Positions 29,490 to 39,311 of a DNA stretch of 64,000 bases are shown here, piece by piece (positions within the stretch are counted from its first letter, which is position 1; each line of letters starts with the position of its first letter). A program made the position numbers and the translations under genes. Under the pieces are notes generated by a model, which saw only the letters and a list, made by a program, of their open reading frames with translations, was not told where the DNA came from and ran no database searches. Where the stretch lies: NCBI RefSeq assembly GCF_003947455.1, contig NZ_QHJH01000005.1, forward strand, positions 50,228-114,227, in the 5' to 3' direction. The stretch comes from Streptomyces sp. WAC 04229 (GTDB taxonomy: Bacteria > Actinomycetota > Actinomycetes > Streptomycetales > Streptomycetaceae).

Positions 29490-30962
29490 GTGAGCAAGGA
29501 CGCCGTCGACACGGCACAGGTCGCCGCCCATCCCCAGGCGACCGGGACCATCCCCGCGGACGCGGGCGACGCCGGATACAGCAAGGGCCTCAAGGCCCGT
29601 CACGTGAACATGATCGCGATCGGCGGCGCGATCGGCACCGGCCTCTTCCTCGGCGCCGGCGGCCGCCTGCGCGACGCGGGCCCGGCGCTCGCGATCGCCT
29701 ACCTCGTCGCGGGCGTCTTCGCCTTCTTCGTCGTCAAGGCCCTCGGCGAGCTGGTGCTCTACCGGCCCTCCTCCGGGTCCTTCGTGTCGTACGCGCGCGA
29801 GTTCCTCGGTGAGAAGGGCGCCTACGTCGCCGGCTGGATGTACTTCCTGAACTGGTCGACCACCGGCATCGCCGACATCACCGCGATCGCGCTGTACACG
29901 CACTACTGGAGTATGTTCACGAGCATCCCGCAATGGGTGCTCGCCCTGATCGCCCTCGCGGTGGTCCTGGCCGTCAACCTCATCTCGGTCCGGATCTTCG
30001 GCGAGATGGAGTTCTGGTTCGCGATCATCAAGGTCGCCACCCTCGTCGGCTTCATGCTGATCGGCATCTTCCTGCTGGCCACCCAGCACGACGTGGGCGG
30101 CCAGACCCCGGGCGTCGGCATGATCACCGACCACGGCGGCATCCTCCCGCACGGCGTGATGCCCGTGGTCCTCGTCATGCAGGGCGTGATCTTCTCCTAC
30201 GCGGCCCTGGAACTGGTCGGCGTCGCGGCCGGCGAGACCGCCGAGCCGGAGAAGATCGTCCCCCGCGCGGTGAACTCGATCATGTGGCGCGTCGCCCTGT
30301 TCTACGTCGGCTCGGTCGTCCTGCTCGCGCTGCTGCTCCCCAGCTCGGTCTACTCGGGCGACCAGAGCCCCTTCGTCACCGTCCTGTCGAAGATCGGCGT
30401 CCCCGCCGCCGGCGACGTGATGAACCTCGTCGTCCTCACCGCGGCGATGTCGTCCCTGAACTCCGGCCTGTACTCCACCGGCCGCATCCTGCGCTCCATG
30501 GCGATGTCCGGCTCCGCGCCCAGGTTCACCGGCGTGATGAGCCGCAGCCAGGTGCCCTACGGCGGCATCCTGCTGACCTGCGCGGTCTGCGTCCTCGGTG
30601 TCGGCCTGAACTTCCTGGTGCCGAGCAAGGCCTTCGAGATCGTGCTGAACGTCGCCTCGCTGGGCATCATCAGCACCTGGGTGATCATCATGATCTGTCA
30701 CCTGGTCTTCGTCCGCCGGGCGCGCGCGGGCCTGGTCGAACGACCGCACTTCCGCCTGCCGGGCAGCCCGGTGACGGAGATCGTGACGATCGCGTTCCTG
30801 CTGGCCGTGATCGGCCTGATGTGGAACGACGAGGAGGTCGGCCGCAAGACCGTCCTGCTGGTCCCCGTGATCGCGGTGATGCTGGTGGCGGGCTGGTTCG
30901 GCGTCCGGCGCCGGGTGGCGCAGAACGCCGGACTGCAGAAGCGGGGCGGGCCCACCGGGTAG
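29490..30962 (+). CDS. ansP: Amino-acid permease, asparagine-permease type
   Basis: 490 residues with about 12 hydrophobic spans. The APC-superfamily start [24 protein letters not shown] and the [21 protein letters not shown] motif are those of proton-coupled AnsP/GabP-type permeases. The GTG at 29490 is the usual start of the protein; an upstream ATG or GTG at 29397 would extend into unrelated sequence. It probably imports L-asparagine or a similar amino acid across the cytoplasmic membrane; specificity is by similarity only. A BldD-like box upstream suggests developmental control. Confidence 0.88.
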   Translation: MSKDAVDTAQVAAHPQATGTIPADAGDAGYSKGLKARHVNMIAIGGAIGTGLFLGAGGRLRDAGPALAIAYLVAGVFAFFVVKALGELVLYRPSSGSFVSYAREFLGEKGAYVAGWMYFLNWSTTGIADITAIALYTHYWSMFTSIPQWVLALIALAVVLAVNLISVRIFGEMEFWFAIIKVATLVGFMLIGIFLLATQHDVGGQTPGVGMITDHGGILPHGVMPVVLVMQGVIFSYAALELVGVAAGETAEPEKIVPRAVNSIMWRVALFYVGSVVLLALLLPSSVYSGDQSPFVTVLSKIGVPAAGDVMNLVVLTAAMSSLNSGLYSTGRILRSMAMSGSAPRFTGVMSRSQVPYGGILLTCAVCVLGVGLNFLVPSKAFEIVLNVASLGIISTWVIIMICHLVFVRRARAGLVERPHFRLPGSPVTEIVTIAFLLAVIGLMWNDEEVGRKTVLLVPVIAVMLVAGWFGVRRRVAQNAGLQKRGGPTG

Positions 30963-30985
30963 CGGGAACTCCGGGCCACCGCCGC

Positions 30986-31007
30986 TGTCAGTGGTGGCCT
31001 CTACGGT
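30986..31007 (+). promoter_or_regulatory. DNA-damage (PafBC / RecA-NDp) type promoter of the macrodomain gene
   Basis: TGTCAGTG (30986-30993), 8 nt, then TACGGT (31002-31007) matches the actinobacterial LexA-independent DNA-damage promoter, recalled as tTGTCRGTG-N8-TAnnnT. Only the first T is replaced by C. The -10 ends 6 bp before the ATG, so the transcript is leaderless or nearly so. In mycobacteria this promoter class is activated by PafBC. Confidence 0.7.
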
Positions 31008-31013
31008 GGCGTC

Positions 31014-31499
31014 ATGTCGGAGATCAGGTATGTCCGGGGTGACGCCACCGTTCCGTCGGTCAAGGGCGTCAAGGTGATCGCCCATGTCTGCAACGACCTC
31101 GGGGGCTGGGGCAGAGGGTTCGTCCTGGCCCTGTCCCGCCGCTGGCCGGAGCCGGAGGCGGCCTACCGCGCCTGGCACCGTGACCGCGCGTCCAACGACT
31201 TCGGGCTGGGCGCGGCCCAGTTCGTCCAGGTCGAGCGGTACGTCTGGGTGGCCAACCTGGTCGGTCAGCGCGGCACGAGGACGGGCAGCAAGGGCGTCCC
31301 CGTGCGCTACGAGGCGATCGACACGGCGCTCGGCCGCCTCGCCGACAAGGCGGCCGAGCTGGACGCGTCCGTGCACATGCCGCGCATCGGCTGCGGTCTG
31401 GCCGGCGGCAAGTGGTCCCGGGTCGAACCACTCGTCACCGGCCGTCTGGCCCGGCGCGGCATACCCGTGACCGTCTACGACCACGGGGACGGCGCCTGA
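31014..31499 (+). CDS. Macrodomain protein (ADP-ribose hydrolase type)
   Basis: 161 residues, a single macro domain: MSEIRYVRGDATVP, VKVIAHVCNDLGGWGRGF, WVANLVGQRGTR, and MPRIGCGLAGGKWSRVEPL. Macrodomains bind ADP-ribose and many remove it from proteins or nucleic acids. The syntenic S. coelicolor protein (recalled as SCO6735) was reported as an ADP-ribosyl hydrolase whose loss raises antibiotic production, and is DNA-damage controlled. The promoter in front agrees with that. Convergent with the M1 peptidase gene. Confidence 0.94.
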   Translation: MSEIRYVRGDATVPSVKGVKVIAHVCNDLGGWGRGFVLALSRRWPEPEAAYRAWHRDRASNDFGLGAAQFVQVERYVWVANLVGQRGTRTGSKGVPVRYEAIDTALGRLADKAAELDASVHMPRIGCGLAGGKWSRVEPLVTGRLARRGIPVTVYDHGDGA

Positions 31500-31527
31500 G
31501 GCCCGCCCGCCGACCGCGCTCGGGCGG

Positions 31528-33021
31528 TCAGTGCCCGTGCACGTCGTTCGTCGCGGCGATCTTCCGCCACGACCGGGGCTGCGCCGGCGTGTCCGAGGCC
31601 GGCGCGAGGGACGCCGCGCGGGCCGCCGGGGCGTCCGGCCTCGACGGCTGGAACAGCCACGTGTCGAACAGCGCGGCCAGCGGCTTGCCGGAGACCTCCT
31701 CGGCGTACCGCTGGAAGTCGGCGACCGACGCGTTGCCGTGGGCGTACCGCGCGGGCCACCCCTTGAGGACGGCGAAGAAGTCCTCGTCCCCGATCTCGTT
31801 CCGCAGTGCCTGGACGGCGAGCGCGCCCCGGTCGTAGACGGCGAGGTCGAACTGGTTCTCCGGCCCGGGGTCACCGGGCCGCACCGTCCAGAACGGGTCG
31901 TCGGCCGGGTGCGAGGCGTACGTGTAGTCGGCCAGTTCCTGCGCCGTGCCCTCGCCCTCGTGCTCGGACCACAGCCACTGGGCGTACCGCGCGAAGCCCT
32001 CGTTGATCCAGATGTCCTTCCAGCCGCGCACGGACACCAGGTCGCCGTACCACTGGTGGGCCAGCTCGTGCACGACCACGGACACGTTCGACCCGTTCGC
32101 GAACTGCCGCGGGCTGTAGAACGGCCGGGTCTGCGTCTCCAGCGCGTACCCGGTGTCCGTGTTCGGCACGTACCCGCCGAGCGCGTTGTAGGGGTACGGC
32201 CCGAAGTAGCCGGTCAGCCAGTCCGCGATCTCCCCGGTCCGCTCCACACTGGCCCGCGCCGCGCCGTCGTCGGCGCCGAGGTCCTCGCTGTAGGCGTTGA
32301 CGACCGGGACGCCGCTCTCGGTCGTGCCGGTGGTGAGGTCGAACCTCCCGACCGCCAGTGTGGCGAGATACGTGGCCTGCGGCTTGTCGGAGCGCCAGTT
32401 CCAGCGGGTCCAGCCGAGCCGTGAACTCGTGGACTGCAGCGTCCCGTTGGAGATCGCCTGGGTGCCGTCCGGCACCTGCACGGACACGTCGTAGGTGGCC
32501 TTGTCCCGCGGGTGGTCGTTGCCGGGGAACCACCAGGCCGCGGCCTCGGGCTCGTTCGCGGCGACGCCGCCGTCCGGGGTGCGGTGCCAGCTGGTGAAGC
32601 CGAAGGCCTCCTTCGAGGACGGCACACCGCTGTAGCGGACGACGACCGTGAGCGCCGACCCCTTGGCCAGCGGCTTCGCCGGGGTGATCTCCAGCTCCTG
32701 CTCGCCGGAGGTCGTGAACGACGCCTTCGCGCCGTTCACCCGTACCTCGCCGACGTCCAGAAGGAAGTCCAGGTTGAACCGCGACAGGTCCTCGGTGGTG
32801 CGGGCCAGGATCGTGGCCGTCCCCTCCAGCCGGTCCGTGGCCGGCTGGTACTTCAGGCGCAGGTCGTAGTGGGAGACGTCGTATCCGCCGTTGCCGTAGG
32901 CCGGGTAGTAGGGGTCGCCGATGCCCGGAGCGCCGGGGGAGTGGGCCGCCGCCGACGCCGGGATCGCCAGCATGAGGGAGGCGGCGCCCAGTGCGCCCGG
33001 CACGATGATTCTGCGGTGCAC
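31528..33021 (-). CDS. Secreted M1-family metallopeptidase
   Basis: 497 residues from a GTG at 33021 (GGAG 5 bases upstream); an in-frame GTG at 33045 lacks a ribosome site. Signal peptide VHRRIIVPGALGAASLMLAIPASAAA. The zinc site HELAHQWYGD with the distant Glu in WINEGFARY is complete, and YALETQTRP takes the place of the exopeptidase GAMEN loop. It lacks the long C-terminal ERAP-like domain of PepN (about 870 residues), as expected for short actinobacterial M1 enzymes. It probably trims extracellular peptides, alongside the divergent X-Pro peptidase. Confidence 0.92.
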   Translation of the reverse strand: MHRRIIVPGALGAASLMLAIPASAAAHSPGAPGIGDPYYPAYGNGGYDVSHYDLRLKYQPATDRLEGTATILARTTEDLSRFNLDFLLDVGEVRVNGAKASFTTSGEQELEITPAKPLAKGSALTVVVRYSGVPSSKEAFGFTSWHRTPDGGVAANEPEAAAWWFPGNDHPRDKATYDVSVQVPDGTQAISNGTLQSTSSRLGWTRWNWRSDKPQATYLATLAVGRFDLTTGTTESGVPVVNAYSEDLGADDGAARASVERTGEIADWLTGYFGPYPYNALGGYVPNTDTGYALETQTRPFYSPRQFANGSNVSVVVHELAHQWYGDLVSVRGWKDIWINEGFARYAQWLWSEHEGEGTAQELADYTYASHPADDPFWTVRPGDPGPENQFDLAVYDRGALAVQALRNEIGDEDFFAVLKGWPARYAHGNASVADFQRYAEEVSGKPLAALFDTWLFQPSRPDAPAARAASLAPASDTPAQPRSWRKIAATNDVHGH

Positions 33022-33184
33022 GAAAGCTCCAAGTCGTAGGGGCACGAAGTCTGTTCGCAGCCTATTCAGCCCCTGTGGACACCGTCATGTCCACGGCCAC
33101 CCCTGTCACACGATCGCCATCCGGCCGACATGAGTCACCCGTTGCCCTCTTCTGCGCGGGAGTTGACCGATGTACCGTCCGCGC

Positions 33185-35146
33185 ATGCCGATACGCACGC
33201 GCTTCACGATCTGGAGACCGCTCGCGACGGCGGCCACCGCCGCACTCCTGGCAACCTTCCTCACGCCCGCCGCGACGGCGCACCCCGCGCCGCGGCAGAG
33301 CGAACCCGTCTACTCCTACGCGAACGCCGTTCGCGAGGCCGTCTGGGTGGACACCGGCTACGACGGGGACGCCGACGGCGAGGACGACCGCGTCGCCGTC
33401 GACATCGTCCGCCCGCGCGAACCCGCCCAGCGGGGCCGGAAGATCCCCGTCATCATGGACGCCAGCCCGTACTACTCCTGCTGCGGGCGGGGCAACGAGA
33501 GCCAGAAGAAGACGTACGACGCGGACGGCGACGTCGTCGGGATGCCGCTGTACTACGACAACTACTTCGTGCCCCGCGGCTACGCCTTCGTCGGCGTCGA
33601 CCTGGCCGGCACCAACCGCTCCGACGGCTGCGTCGACGTCGGCGGACCCTCCGACATCCGGTCCGCGAAGGCCGTCGTCGACTGGCTGAACGGCCGCGCG
33701 AAGGGGTACACCAGCCGCACCGGGGGCGAGCGCGCCGAGGCGACGTGGACCAACGGGAAGACCGGCATGATCGGCAAGAGCTGGGACGGCACCATCGCCA
33801 ACGGCGTGGCAGCGACCGGCGTCGAGGGCCTGGAGACCATCGTCCCGATCGCCGCCATCTCCTCCTGGTACGACTACTACTTCAGCCAGGGCGCCCCGCT
33901 CTACGACTCCGGTCCCGACTGGCTCTCCGACTACGTCAACAGCCCCGACGCCCGTGCCCGCTGCGAGGCCGTGCAGCAGCGGCTCGCCGACGGCGCCCCG
34001 CGCAGCGGAGACCTGACCCGGCTGTGGAGCGAACGCGACTACGTGAAGGCCGCGGGCGAGGTGAAGGCCAGCGTCTTCCTCGTCCACGGCATGCAGGACC
34101 TCAACGTCCGCACGCAGCACGTCGGCCCGTGGTGGGACGCCCTCGCGAAGAACGGCGTCGACCGCAAGATCTGGCTCTCCCAGACCGGTCACGTCGACCC
34201 CTTCGACTTCCGCCGCGCGGAGTGGGTCGACACCCTGCACCGCTGGTTCGACCACGAACTCCTCGGCTACGACAACGGCATCGACCGGGAGCCCATGGCC
34301 GACATCGAACGCGGGCCCGACCGGTGGGAGACGTCGCGGACCTGGCCGCCGCGCACCACGGCCACCACGACCCTGCGCCCGGCCGACGGCGCGCGACCGG
34401 GCGTCGGCACCCTCGGCCTGCACCGCGACCGCGGCACCGAGACCTTCACCGACGACCCCGCGCTGAGCGAGACCGACTGGGCCACGCACATCGACGCGTC
34501 CACACCGGCCAAGGCCGGCTTCGTCACCGGACCGCTCACCCGAGACCTGCGCCTGTCCGGCGCGTCCGAGGTCACCGTCACCGCACGGTCCAGCACCCCG
34601 ACCGCCCACCTGTCCGCCGTACTCGTCGACCTCGGCCCCGACACCATCCGCGACTACACCGGCGAGGGCGAGGGAATCACCACCCTCACCGACCGCACCT
34701 GCTGGGGACCGCGGACCACGGGCGACAGCTCCTGCTACCTGGAGACGGCCGCGAAGACCACCGACGTGGACCACACCGTCGTCAGCCGCGGCTGGGCCGA
34801 CCTCGGCAACCACGCCTCCGCATGGCACGGCCGCCCGCTCACCCCGGGCAAGGCCTACACCATGACCCTCGGCCTGGCGGCCACCGACCACGTCGTCCCG
34901 GCCGGTCACCGTCTCGCCCTGATCGTCGCGGGCACCGACAAGGGCCTCATCGACCCGCCCGCCGACACGCCGACCCTCACCCTGGACCTCTCCCGGACAT
35001 CCGCCCGCGTACCGTTCGTCGGCGGCCCCGACGCCTTCGCCCGGGCGACCGCCGGCACGGCCGGCGCCACCGTGGCCCCCGCTCCCCTCGACGGAGTCGA
35101 CGCGCCGCCGCCCACGACCCACCGCGTCCCGAAGGGAGCCCGATGA
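33185..35146 (+). CDS. Secreted Xaa-Pro dipeptidyl-peptidase (CocE/NonD hydrolase)
   Basis: 653 residues from the ATG at 33185. Signal peptide [20 protein letters not shown] to TAHP. The alpha/beta hydrolase part has the nucleophile in GMIGKSWDG, an Asp in VHGMQDLNV and the catalytic His in SQTGHVDP, and SASPYYSC-type oxyanion region ([11 protein letters not shown]). A C-terminal jelly-roll domain ([17 protein letters not shown] onward) completes the CocE/PepX architecture. It removes X-Pro dipeptides, probably from protein digestion outside the cell. Its stop overlaps the carboxypeptidase start (ATGA). Confidence 0.93.
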   Translation: MPIRTRFTIWRPLATAATAALLATFLTPAATAHPAPRQSEPVYSYANAVREAVWVDTGYDGDADGEDDRVAVDIVRPREPAQRGRKIPVIMDASPYYSCCGRGNESQKKTYDADGDVVGMPLYYDNYFVPRGYAFVGVDLAGTNRSDGCVDVGGPSDIRSAKAVVDWLNGRAKGYTSRTGGERAEATWTNGKTGMIGKSWDGTIANGVAATGVEGLETIVPIAAISSWYDYYFSQGAPLYDSGPDWLSDYVNSPDARARCEAVQQRLADGAPRSGDLTRLWSERDYVKAAGEVKASVFLVHGMQDLNVRTQHVGPWWDALAKNGVDRKIWLSQTGHVDPFDFRRAEWVDTLHRWFDHELLGYDNGIDREPMADIERGPDRWETSRTWPPRTTATTTLRPADGARPGVGTLGLHRDRGTETFTDDPALSETDWATHIDASTPAKAGFVTGPLTRDLRLSGASEVTVTARSSTPTAHLSAVLVDLGPDTIRDYTGEGEGITTLTDRTCWGPRTTGDSSCYLETAAKTTDVDHTVVSRGWADLGNHASAWHGRPLTPGKAYTMTLGLAATDHVVPAGHRLALIVAGTDKGLIDPPADTPTLTLDLSRTSARVPFVGGPDAFARATAGTAGATVAPAPLDGVDAPPPTTHRVPKGAR

Positions 35147-36426
35147 ACCGGCTGCGCACCCTCACCGTGACCACCGCGGCCCTCGCCGCGTCCCTCCTCA
35201 CCGCACCGGCCCACGCCACCGGCGCCGCGCACCACCCGCCCCGCACCGGCTTCGAGCGGAGCAACGGCGCCCGCTGGACCACCCAGGCGGAGGAGGGGGA
35301 ACTGCTGGCCGCCGCCGACCGCGCGAGCGGACGGGTCGACGTCGACCGCATCGGCACCACGAAGCAGGACCGGCCGCTGCGCCTCGTCACCCTCGGCAGG
35401 CCCGCCGCGCCGAACACGGTGCTCCTCGTGTGCAGCCAGCACGGCGACGAGCCCTCCGGCCGCGAGGCGTGCCTGTCCACGGTCCGCGACCTGGCCTACG
35501 CCACCGACCGCCGGACCCGGCACTTCCTGGACCGCACCACCGTGCTCGTCCTGCCCACCGCCAACCCCGACGGCCGGGCCGCCGACACCCGCGGCAACAG
35601 CGACGGTGTCGACATCAACCGCGACCACCTCGCCCTGCAGACCGCCGAGGCCCGCGCCCTGGCCGCCGTCGTCCGCGACCGGCGCCCCGACGTCCTCTAC
35701 GACCTGCACGAGTACGGCGCCACACCCCCGTACTACGACAAGGACCTCTTCGACCTCTGGCCCCGCAACCTCAACACCCACCCACGGGTCCACGACGAGG
35801 CCCGCGCCCTGTCCGGGGCGTACGTCCGTCCGGCCGCCGGGGAAGCCGGTTACTCGACCGGCACCTACGGCATCTGGACCGACCCGGTCACCGGCGACCC
35901 GGTCAAGCAGACCGCCGGGGACGGCCAGGAACGCATCCTGCGCAACATGTCCGGCGTGAAGCACTCGGTCGGCCTGCTCATCGAGAGCCGCGTGGACGCG
36001 CTCACCGACGCCGAACAGGCGGACCCCGCCCTGAACAAGAGGCGCCGGGTGCACTCCCAGCTCGCGGCGCTCGACGGCATGTTCCGCTTCGCGGAGCGGC
36101 GGCGCGGACAGGTCGAGGAGGCCACCGACGCCGCCCGCCGGGCCGGCCGCACCGACACCGGGCCCGTGTACGTCGGTGGCGCGGACAACGACCCCGCCGA
36201 ACCCGCCGAGGTGATCCAGGACCCGCCCTGCGGCTACCGGCTGACACTTGCCCAGTACAAGGACATTCGGGACGAGCTGGCCCTGCACGGTGTACAAGTG
36301 CGTTCGGCCGGGGAGAAGGGCGCCTACGTACCGCTGCGCCAGCCGCTGCGCGCCCTGGTGCCGTTGCTCCTCGACGAGCGGGCGGCGTACCACCTGACGG
36401 CGGGTGTCCCCGACGCCCACTGCTGA
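35143..36426 (+). CDS. Secreted M14-family metallocarboxypeptidase
   Basis: 427 residues. Signal peptide [19 protein letters not shown] to AHA. Zinc ligands are visible as HGDE ([13 protein letters not shown]) and the later His in LYDLHEYG, with the catalytic-type Glu in GLLIESR. NPDGR and DINRDH motifs are those of M14. It is translationally coupled to the X-Pro peptidase by a 4-bp ATGA overlap, so the two act on the same extracellular peptides. A start within GAAGGGAGCCCG spacing is optimal. Confidence 0.93.
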   Translation: MNRLRTLTVTTAALAASLLTAPAHATGAAHHPPRTGFERSNGARWTTQAEEGELLAAADRASGRVDVDRIGTTKQDRPLRLVTLGRPAAPNTVLLVCSQHGDEPSGREACLSTVRDLAYATDRRTRHFLDRTTVLVLPTANPDGRAADTRGNSDGVDINRDHLALQTAEARALAAVVRDRRPDVLYDLHEYGATPPYYDKDLFDLWPRNLNTHPRVHDEARALSGAYVRPAAGEAGYSTGTYGIWTDPVTGDPVKQTAGDGQERILRNMSGVKHSVGLLIESRVDALTDAEQADPALNKRRRVHSQLAALDGMFRFAERRRGQVEEATDAARRAGRTDTGPVYVGGADNDPAEPAEVIQDPPCGYRLTLAQYKDIRDELALHGVQVRSAGEKGAYVPLRQPLRALVPLLLDERAAYHLTAGVPDAHC

Positions 36427-36506
36427 GGAGGTGACTTCCGCGTCGCACGTGGTAAGGGCGTAGCGGAGGACTATTCTCAGCCTCACCGACTTGAAAGGTG
36501 CCGTCT

Positions 36507-38240
36507 GTGACGCAGGACCCGAGTGACAAGGAAAAGCACGAAAGAGGGACACTACCGGGGTCCGAGGCGGGCCTGCCGGGGCACGAGCGCAAGCCGCAGA
36601 CGGACCGCGTCGTCTTCGGCGTCACCGCGGCCCTGACCCTGGCCTTCGTCGTCTGGGGCGCCGCCGGCACCGATTCGCTGGAGGACGCCTCCGGCACCAT
36701 GCTCAGCGGTCTGATCCATAACGGGGGCTGGGCGTTCGTGCTGGCGGCCTCCGGGTTCGTCGTCTTCGCCCTCTGGCTCGCGGCCAGCCGGTACGGCCGC
36801 ATCCACCTCGGCGCCGAGGGCGAGGAACCCGAGTTCCGGACCGTGTCGTGGATCGCCATGATGTTCAGCGCGGGCATGGGCATCGGCCTGATGTTCTGGG
36901 GTGTGAGTGAGCCGCTGGCGCACTTCGACACGGCCCCGCCCGGCACCGACCCCGCCGACACCGGCGACCGCATGACGACGGCCATGGCCACCACCCTGTT
37001 CCACTGGACGCTCCATCCGTGGGCGATCTACGCGGTGGTCGGTCTCGGCATCGCCTACAGCACGTTCCGCAGGCGTCGCCGGCAGACCATAAGCGCCGTC
37101 TTCACGCCGCTCATCGGGGAGAAGCACGCCAACGGCGTGAGCGGCCGGGTCATCGACATCCTCGCCATCATCGCGACGATCTTCGGCTCCGCGGCCTCGC
37201 TCGGTCTCGGCGCGCTCCAGATCGGCTCGGGCGTGGAGCAGCTCGACTGGATGGACAAGGTCAGCACCGGACTGCTGGTCGGCATCATCGCGGTGCTGAC
37301 GGTGGCGTTCGTGGCCTCCGCCATCTCCGGCGTCGAGAAGGGCATCCAGTGGTTGTCCAACACCAACATGGTGCTGGCACTGCTCCTCGCCGTGTTCGTC
37401 TTCGTGGCGGGCCCGACCATCCTCATCCTCGACCTGCTGCCGACCTCGATCTTCGGCTACCTCGGCGACCTGCCCGCGATGGCGGGCCGCACGGAGATCA
37501 GCGGTGGCGAGGGCGTCGCGGACTGGCTGGGCAGCTGGACGGTCTTCTACTGGGCGTGGTGGATCTCCTGGACGCCCTTCGTCGGCATGTTCATCGCCCG
37601 CATCAGCCGGGGCCGGACCATCCGCCAGTTCATCGGCGGTGTCATCCTCGTCCCCAGCACGGTCAGCCTGATCTGGTTCGCGATCTTCGGCGGCTCGGCG
37701 ATGAGGCTCCAGGAGCAGAACCGGCTCGGCGACGAGACGACCCCGGAGGGCAGGCTCTTCGCCGTGCTCCAGGAGTACCCCATCGCCACGGCCACCAGCC
37801 TGCTGGTGATGATCCTGGTCGCCATCTTCTTCGTCTCGGGCGCCGACGCGGCCTCGATCGTGATGGGCACCCTTTCGCAGAAGGGCGCACTCGAACCCAG
37901 CCGCTGGACGGTCGTGTTCTGGGGTGTCGTGACCGGTGCGGTCGCCGCCATCATGCTCCTGGTCGGCAGCGGCGAGGGAGACGCGCTCACCGGTCTCCAG
38001 AACCTCACGATCCTCGCGGCGGCACCCTTCGTCATCGTGATGATCTTCATGTGCGTGGCTCTCATGCGCGACCTGCGCCGCGACCCCCTCATCGTGCGCG
38101 GCGAGATGGCCGCCGAGGCAGTCGAACTGGCCGTCATCGAGGGGCACAAGCGGTACGAGGGCGAGTACGAGATCCGCATCGGACCCGGCGCCGGTACGGA
38201 CGTGGAGGGCGACCCGATCGGCGAGCACCACCACCACTGA
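36507..38240 (+). CDS. BCCT-family betaine/carnitine/choline transporter
   Basis: 577 residues, about 12 membrane spans. The BCCT signature region WWISWTPFVGMFIARISRGRT is present, as are MMFSAGMGIGLMFWGVSEPL and the His-rich C-terminus (EHHHH). The GTG at 36507 follows AAAGG by 8 nt; a GTG at 36498 is also in frame but overlaps that site. It probably imports glycine betaine or choline as an osmoprotectant using a sodium or proton gradient; long charged N- and C-termini resemble osmosensing members. It is followed by a bidirectional terminator. Confidence 0.93.
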   Translation: MTQDPSDKEKHERGTLPGSEAGLPGHERKPQTDRVVFGVTAALTLAFVVWGAAGTDSLEDASGTMLSGLIHNGGWAFVLAASGFVVFALWLAASRYGRIHLGAEGEEPEFRTVSWIAMMFSAGMGIGLMFWGVSEPLAHFDTAPPGTDPADTGDRMTTAMATTLFHWTLHPWAIYAVVGLGIAYSTFRRRRRQTISAVFTPLIGEKHANGVSGRVIDILAIIATIFGSAASLGLGALQIGSGVEQLDWMDKVSTGLLVGIIAVLTVAFVASAISGVEKGIQWLSNTNMVLALLLAVFVFVAGPTILILDLLPTSIFGYLGDLPAMAGRTEISGGEGVADWLGSWTVFYWAWWISWTPFVGMFIARISRGRTIRQFIGGVILVPSTVSLIWFAIFGGSAMRLQEQNRLGDETTPEGRLFAVLQEYPIATATSLLVMILVAIFFVSGADAASIVMGTLSQKGALEPSRWTVVFWGVVTGAVAAIMLLVGSGEGDALTGLQNLTILAAAPFVIVMIFMCVALMRDLRRDPLIVRGEMAAEAVELAVIEGHKRYEGEYEIRIGPGAGTDVEGDPIGEHHHH

Positions 38241-38256
38241 CCGAGGGCGAGACCGA

Positions 38257-38282
38257 GGGCGGGCCCCGCACGGGGCCCGCCC
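38257..38282. terminator. Strong bidirectional terminator, BCCT / D-amino-acid oxidase
   Basis: GGGCGGGCCCC (38257-38267), a 4-nt loop GCAC, and GGGGCCCGCCC (38272-38282) form an 11-bp perfect GC stem between two convergent genes (stops at 38240 and 38292). No U-tract on either strand. Confidence 0.75.
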
Positions 38283-38291
38283 CCGCCCGTG

Positions 38292-39245
38292 TCAGGGGGT
38301 GGCCAGCCCGGCGGCCTCCTGGGCGCAGCCCCAGGCCACCGTCACACCGGCGCCGCCGTGGCCGTAGTTGTGCACCAGCAGCCGCCCGTCCGGCAGCGTC
38401 TCGCGTTCCAGCCGCACCGCGTCCCGGGCCGGCCGCAGCCCCACCAGGTGCCCGAGCACCCGCGCCCCGGCGATCTCGGGCCGCAGCGCAGCGCACCGCC
38501 GCACGATCGCCTCCGCAATCCGCGGATCCGGCTCGGTGGACCACGCGTCCTCCTCGGCCGTCCCGCCCAGCAGGAGCCGGCCGGGCTGCGGCATGAAGTA
38601 CGTCGTCTCCCCGGAGTCCGCGTCGGCCGAGACCAGCCAGCTGTGGATGCCCGGATTCTCCACGACGACCAGTTGCCCGCGCACCGGACGCACGGCCGGG
38701 TCCGGCACGAGCTCCCGGGCGCCGAGGCCCGTGCAGTTCACCACGACCGGGGCGTCGGCCTCGGCCAGTGAGGCCACCGGGCGCCGCTCCACCACACCGC
38801 CCGCCGCCACCAGCCGCTCCCGCAGCCACGGCAGATGAGTCGACATGTCGATGAGCGGCAGCCGCGCCCACAGCCCGGGCCCCGCGTACTCCTCGGCCCG
38901 CGCCGCGCGCAGCCCGGGCAGCCGGGCCGCCGCCCACGCGCCCACCTCCTCGGGGCGGGTCTCGCCGAGCACCCCCTCCACCATGCGTACGCCGGTCTCC
39001 GCGGGCCGCGCCGCCAGCTCCTCGTACACGTCCAGGGAACTCAGCGCCCACGCCCGCGCCAGCGCGACCGGTTCGATCCGGTACGGCCACCACAGCCCGC
39101 CCGCGACCACCGAGGTGGTCCGCTCGACGGGATCCCGTGTCCACAGCCGCACCCGCCTGCCGCGCTCGGCGAGCACGACGGCCGTCGTCAGCCCGGTCAC
39201 CCCGCCGCCGACCACGACGACTTCGTCATCCAGTTCGGTCTCCAC
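38292..39245 (-). CDS. FAD-dependent D-amino-acid oxidase family protein
   Basis: 317 residues from a GTG at 39245. The dinucleotide motif VVVVGGGVTGLTTAVVLAERG opens the protein, and the C-terminal HNYGHGGAGVTVAWGCA is the D-amino-acid oxidase signature. VNCTGLGARELVPD and TYFMPQPGRLLLGGT are also typical. It should oxidise D-amino acids to keto acids, producing ammonia and hydrogen peroxide. The divergent gene at 39312 starts 66 bp away. No secretion signal is visible. Confidence 0.92.
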   Translation of the reverse strand: METELDDEVVVVGGGVTGLTTAVVLAERGRRVRLWTRDPVERTTSVVAGGLWWPYRIEPVALARAWALSSLDVYEELAARPAETGVRMVEGVLGETRPEEVGAWAAARLPGLRAARAEEYAGPGLWARLPLIDMSTHLPWLRERLVAAGGVVERRPVASLAEADAPVVVNCTGLGARELVPDPAVRPVRGQLVVVENPGIHSWLVSADADSGETTYFMPQPGRLLLGGTAEEDAWSTEPDPRIAEAIVRRCAALRPEIAGARVLGHLVGLRPARDAVRLERETLPDGRLLVHNYGHGGAGVTVAWGCAQEAAGLATP

Positions 39246-39311
39246 ACGGGGACGGTAGCGGAATGCCCGATGCCGGGCTCGGAACGGTCCAGGCCCGGGA
39301 ATACTCACCGC

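Noticed and set aside
29277..31874. 865-codon open frame on the minus strand
   Set aside because: Antisense to the permease and macrodomain genes, both with clear family motifs; the product has His/Asp/Gln-rich shadow composition.
33130..35142. In-frame upstream extension of the carboxypeptidase to 1098 codons
   Set aside because: The upstream part is the shadow of the X-Pro peptidase. The real start at 35143 has a signal peptide and a 4-bp overlap with the upstream stop.
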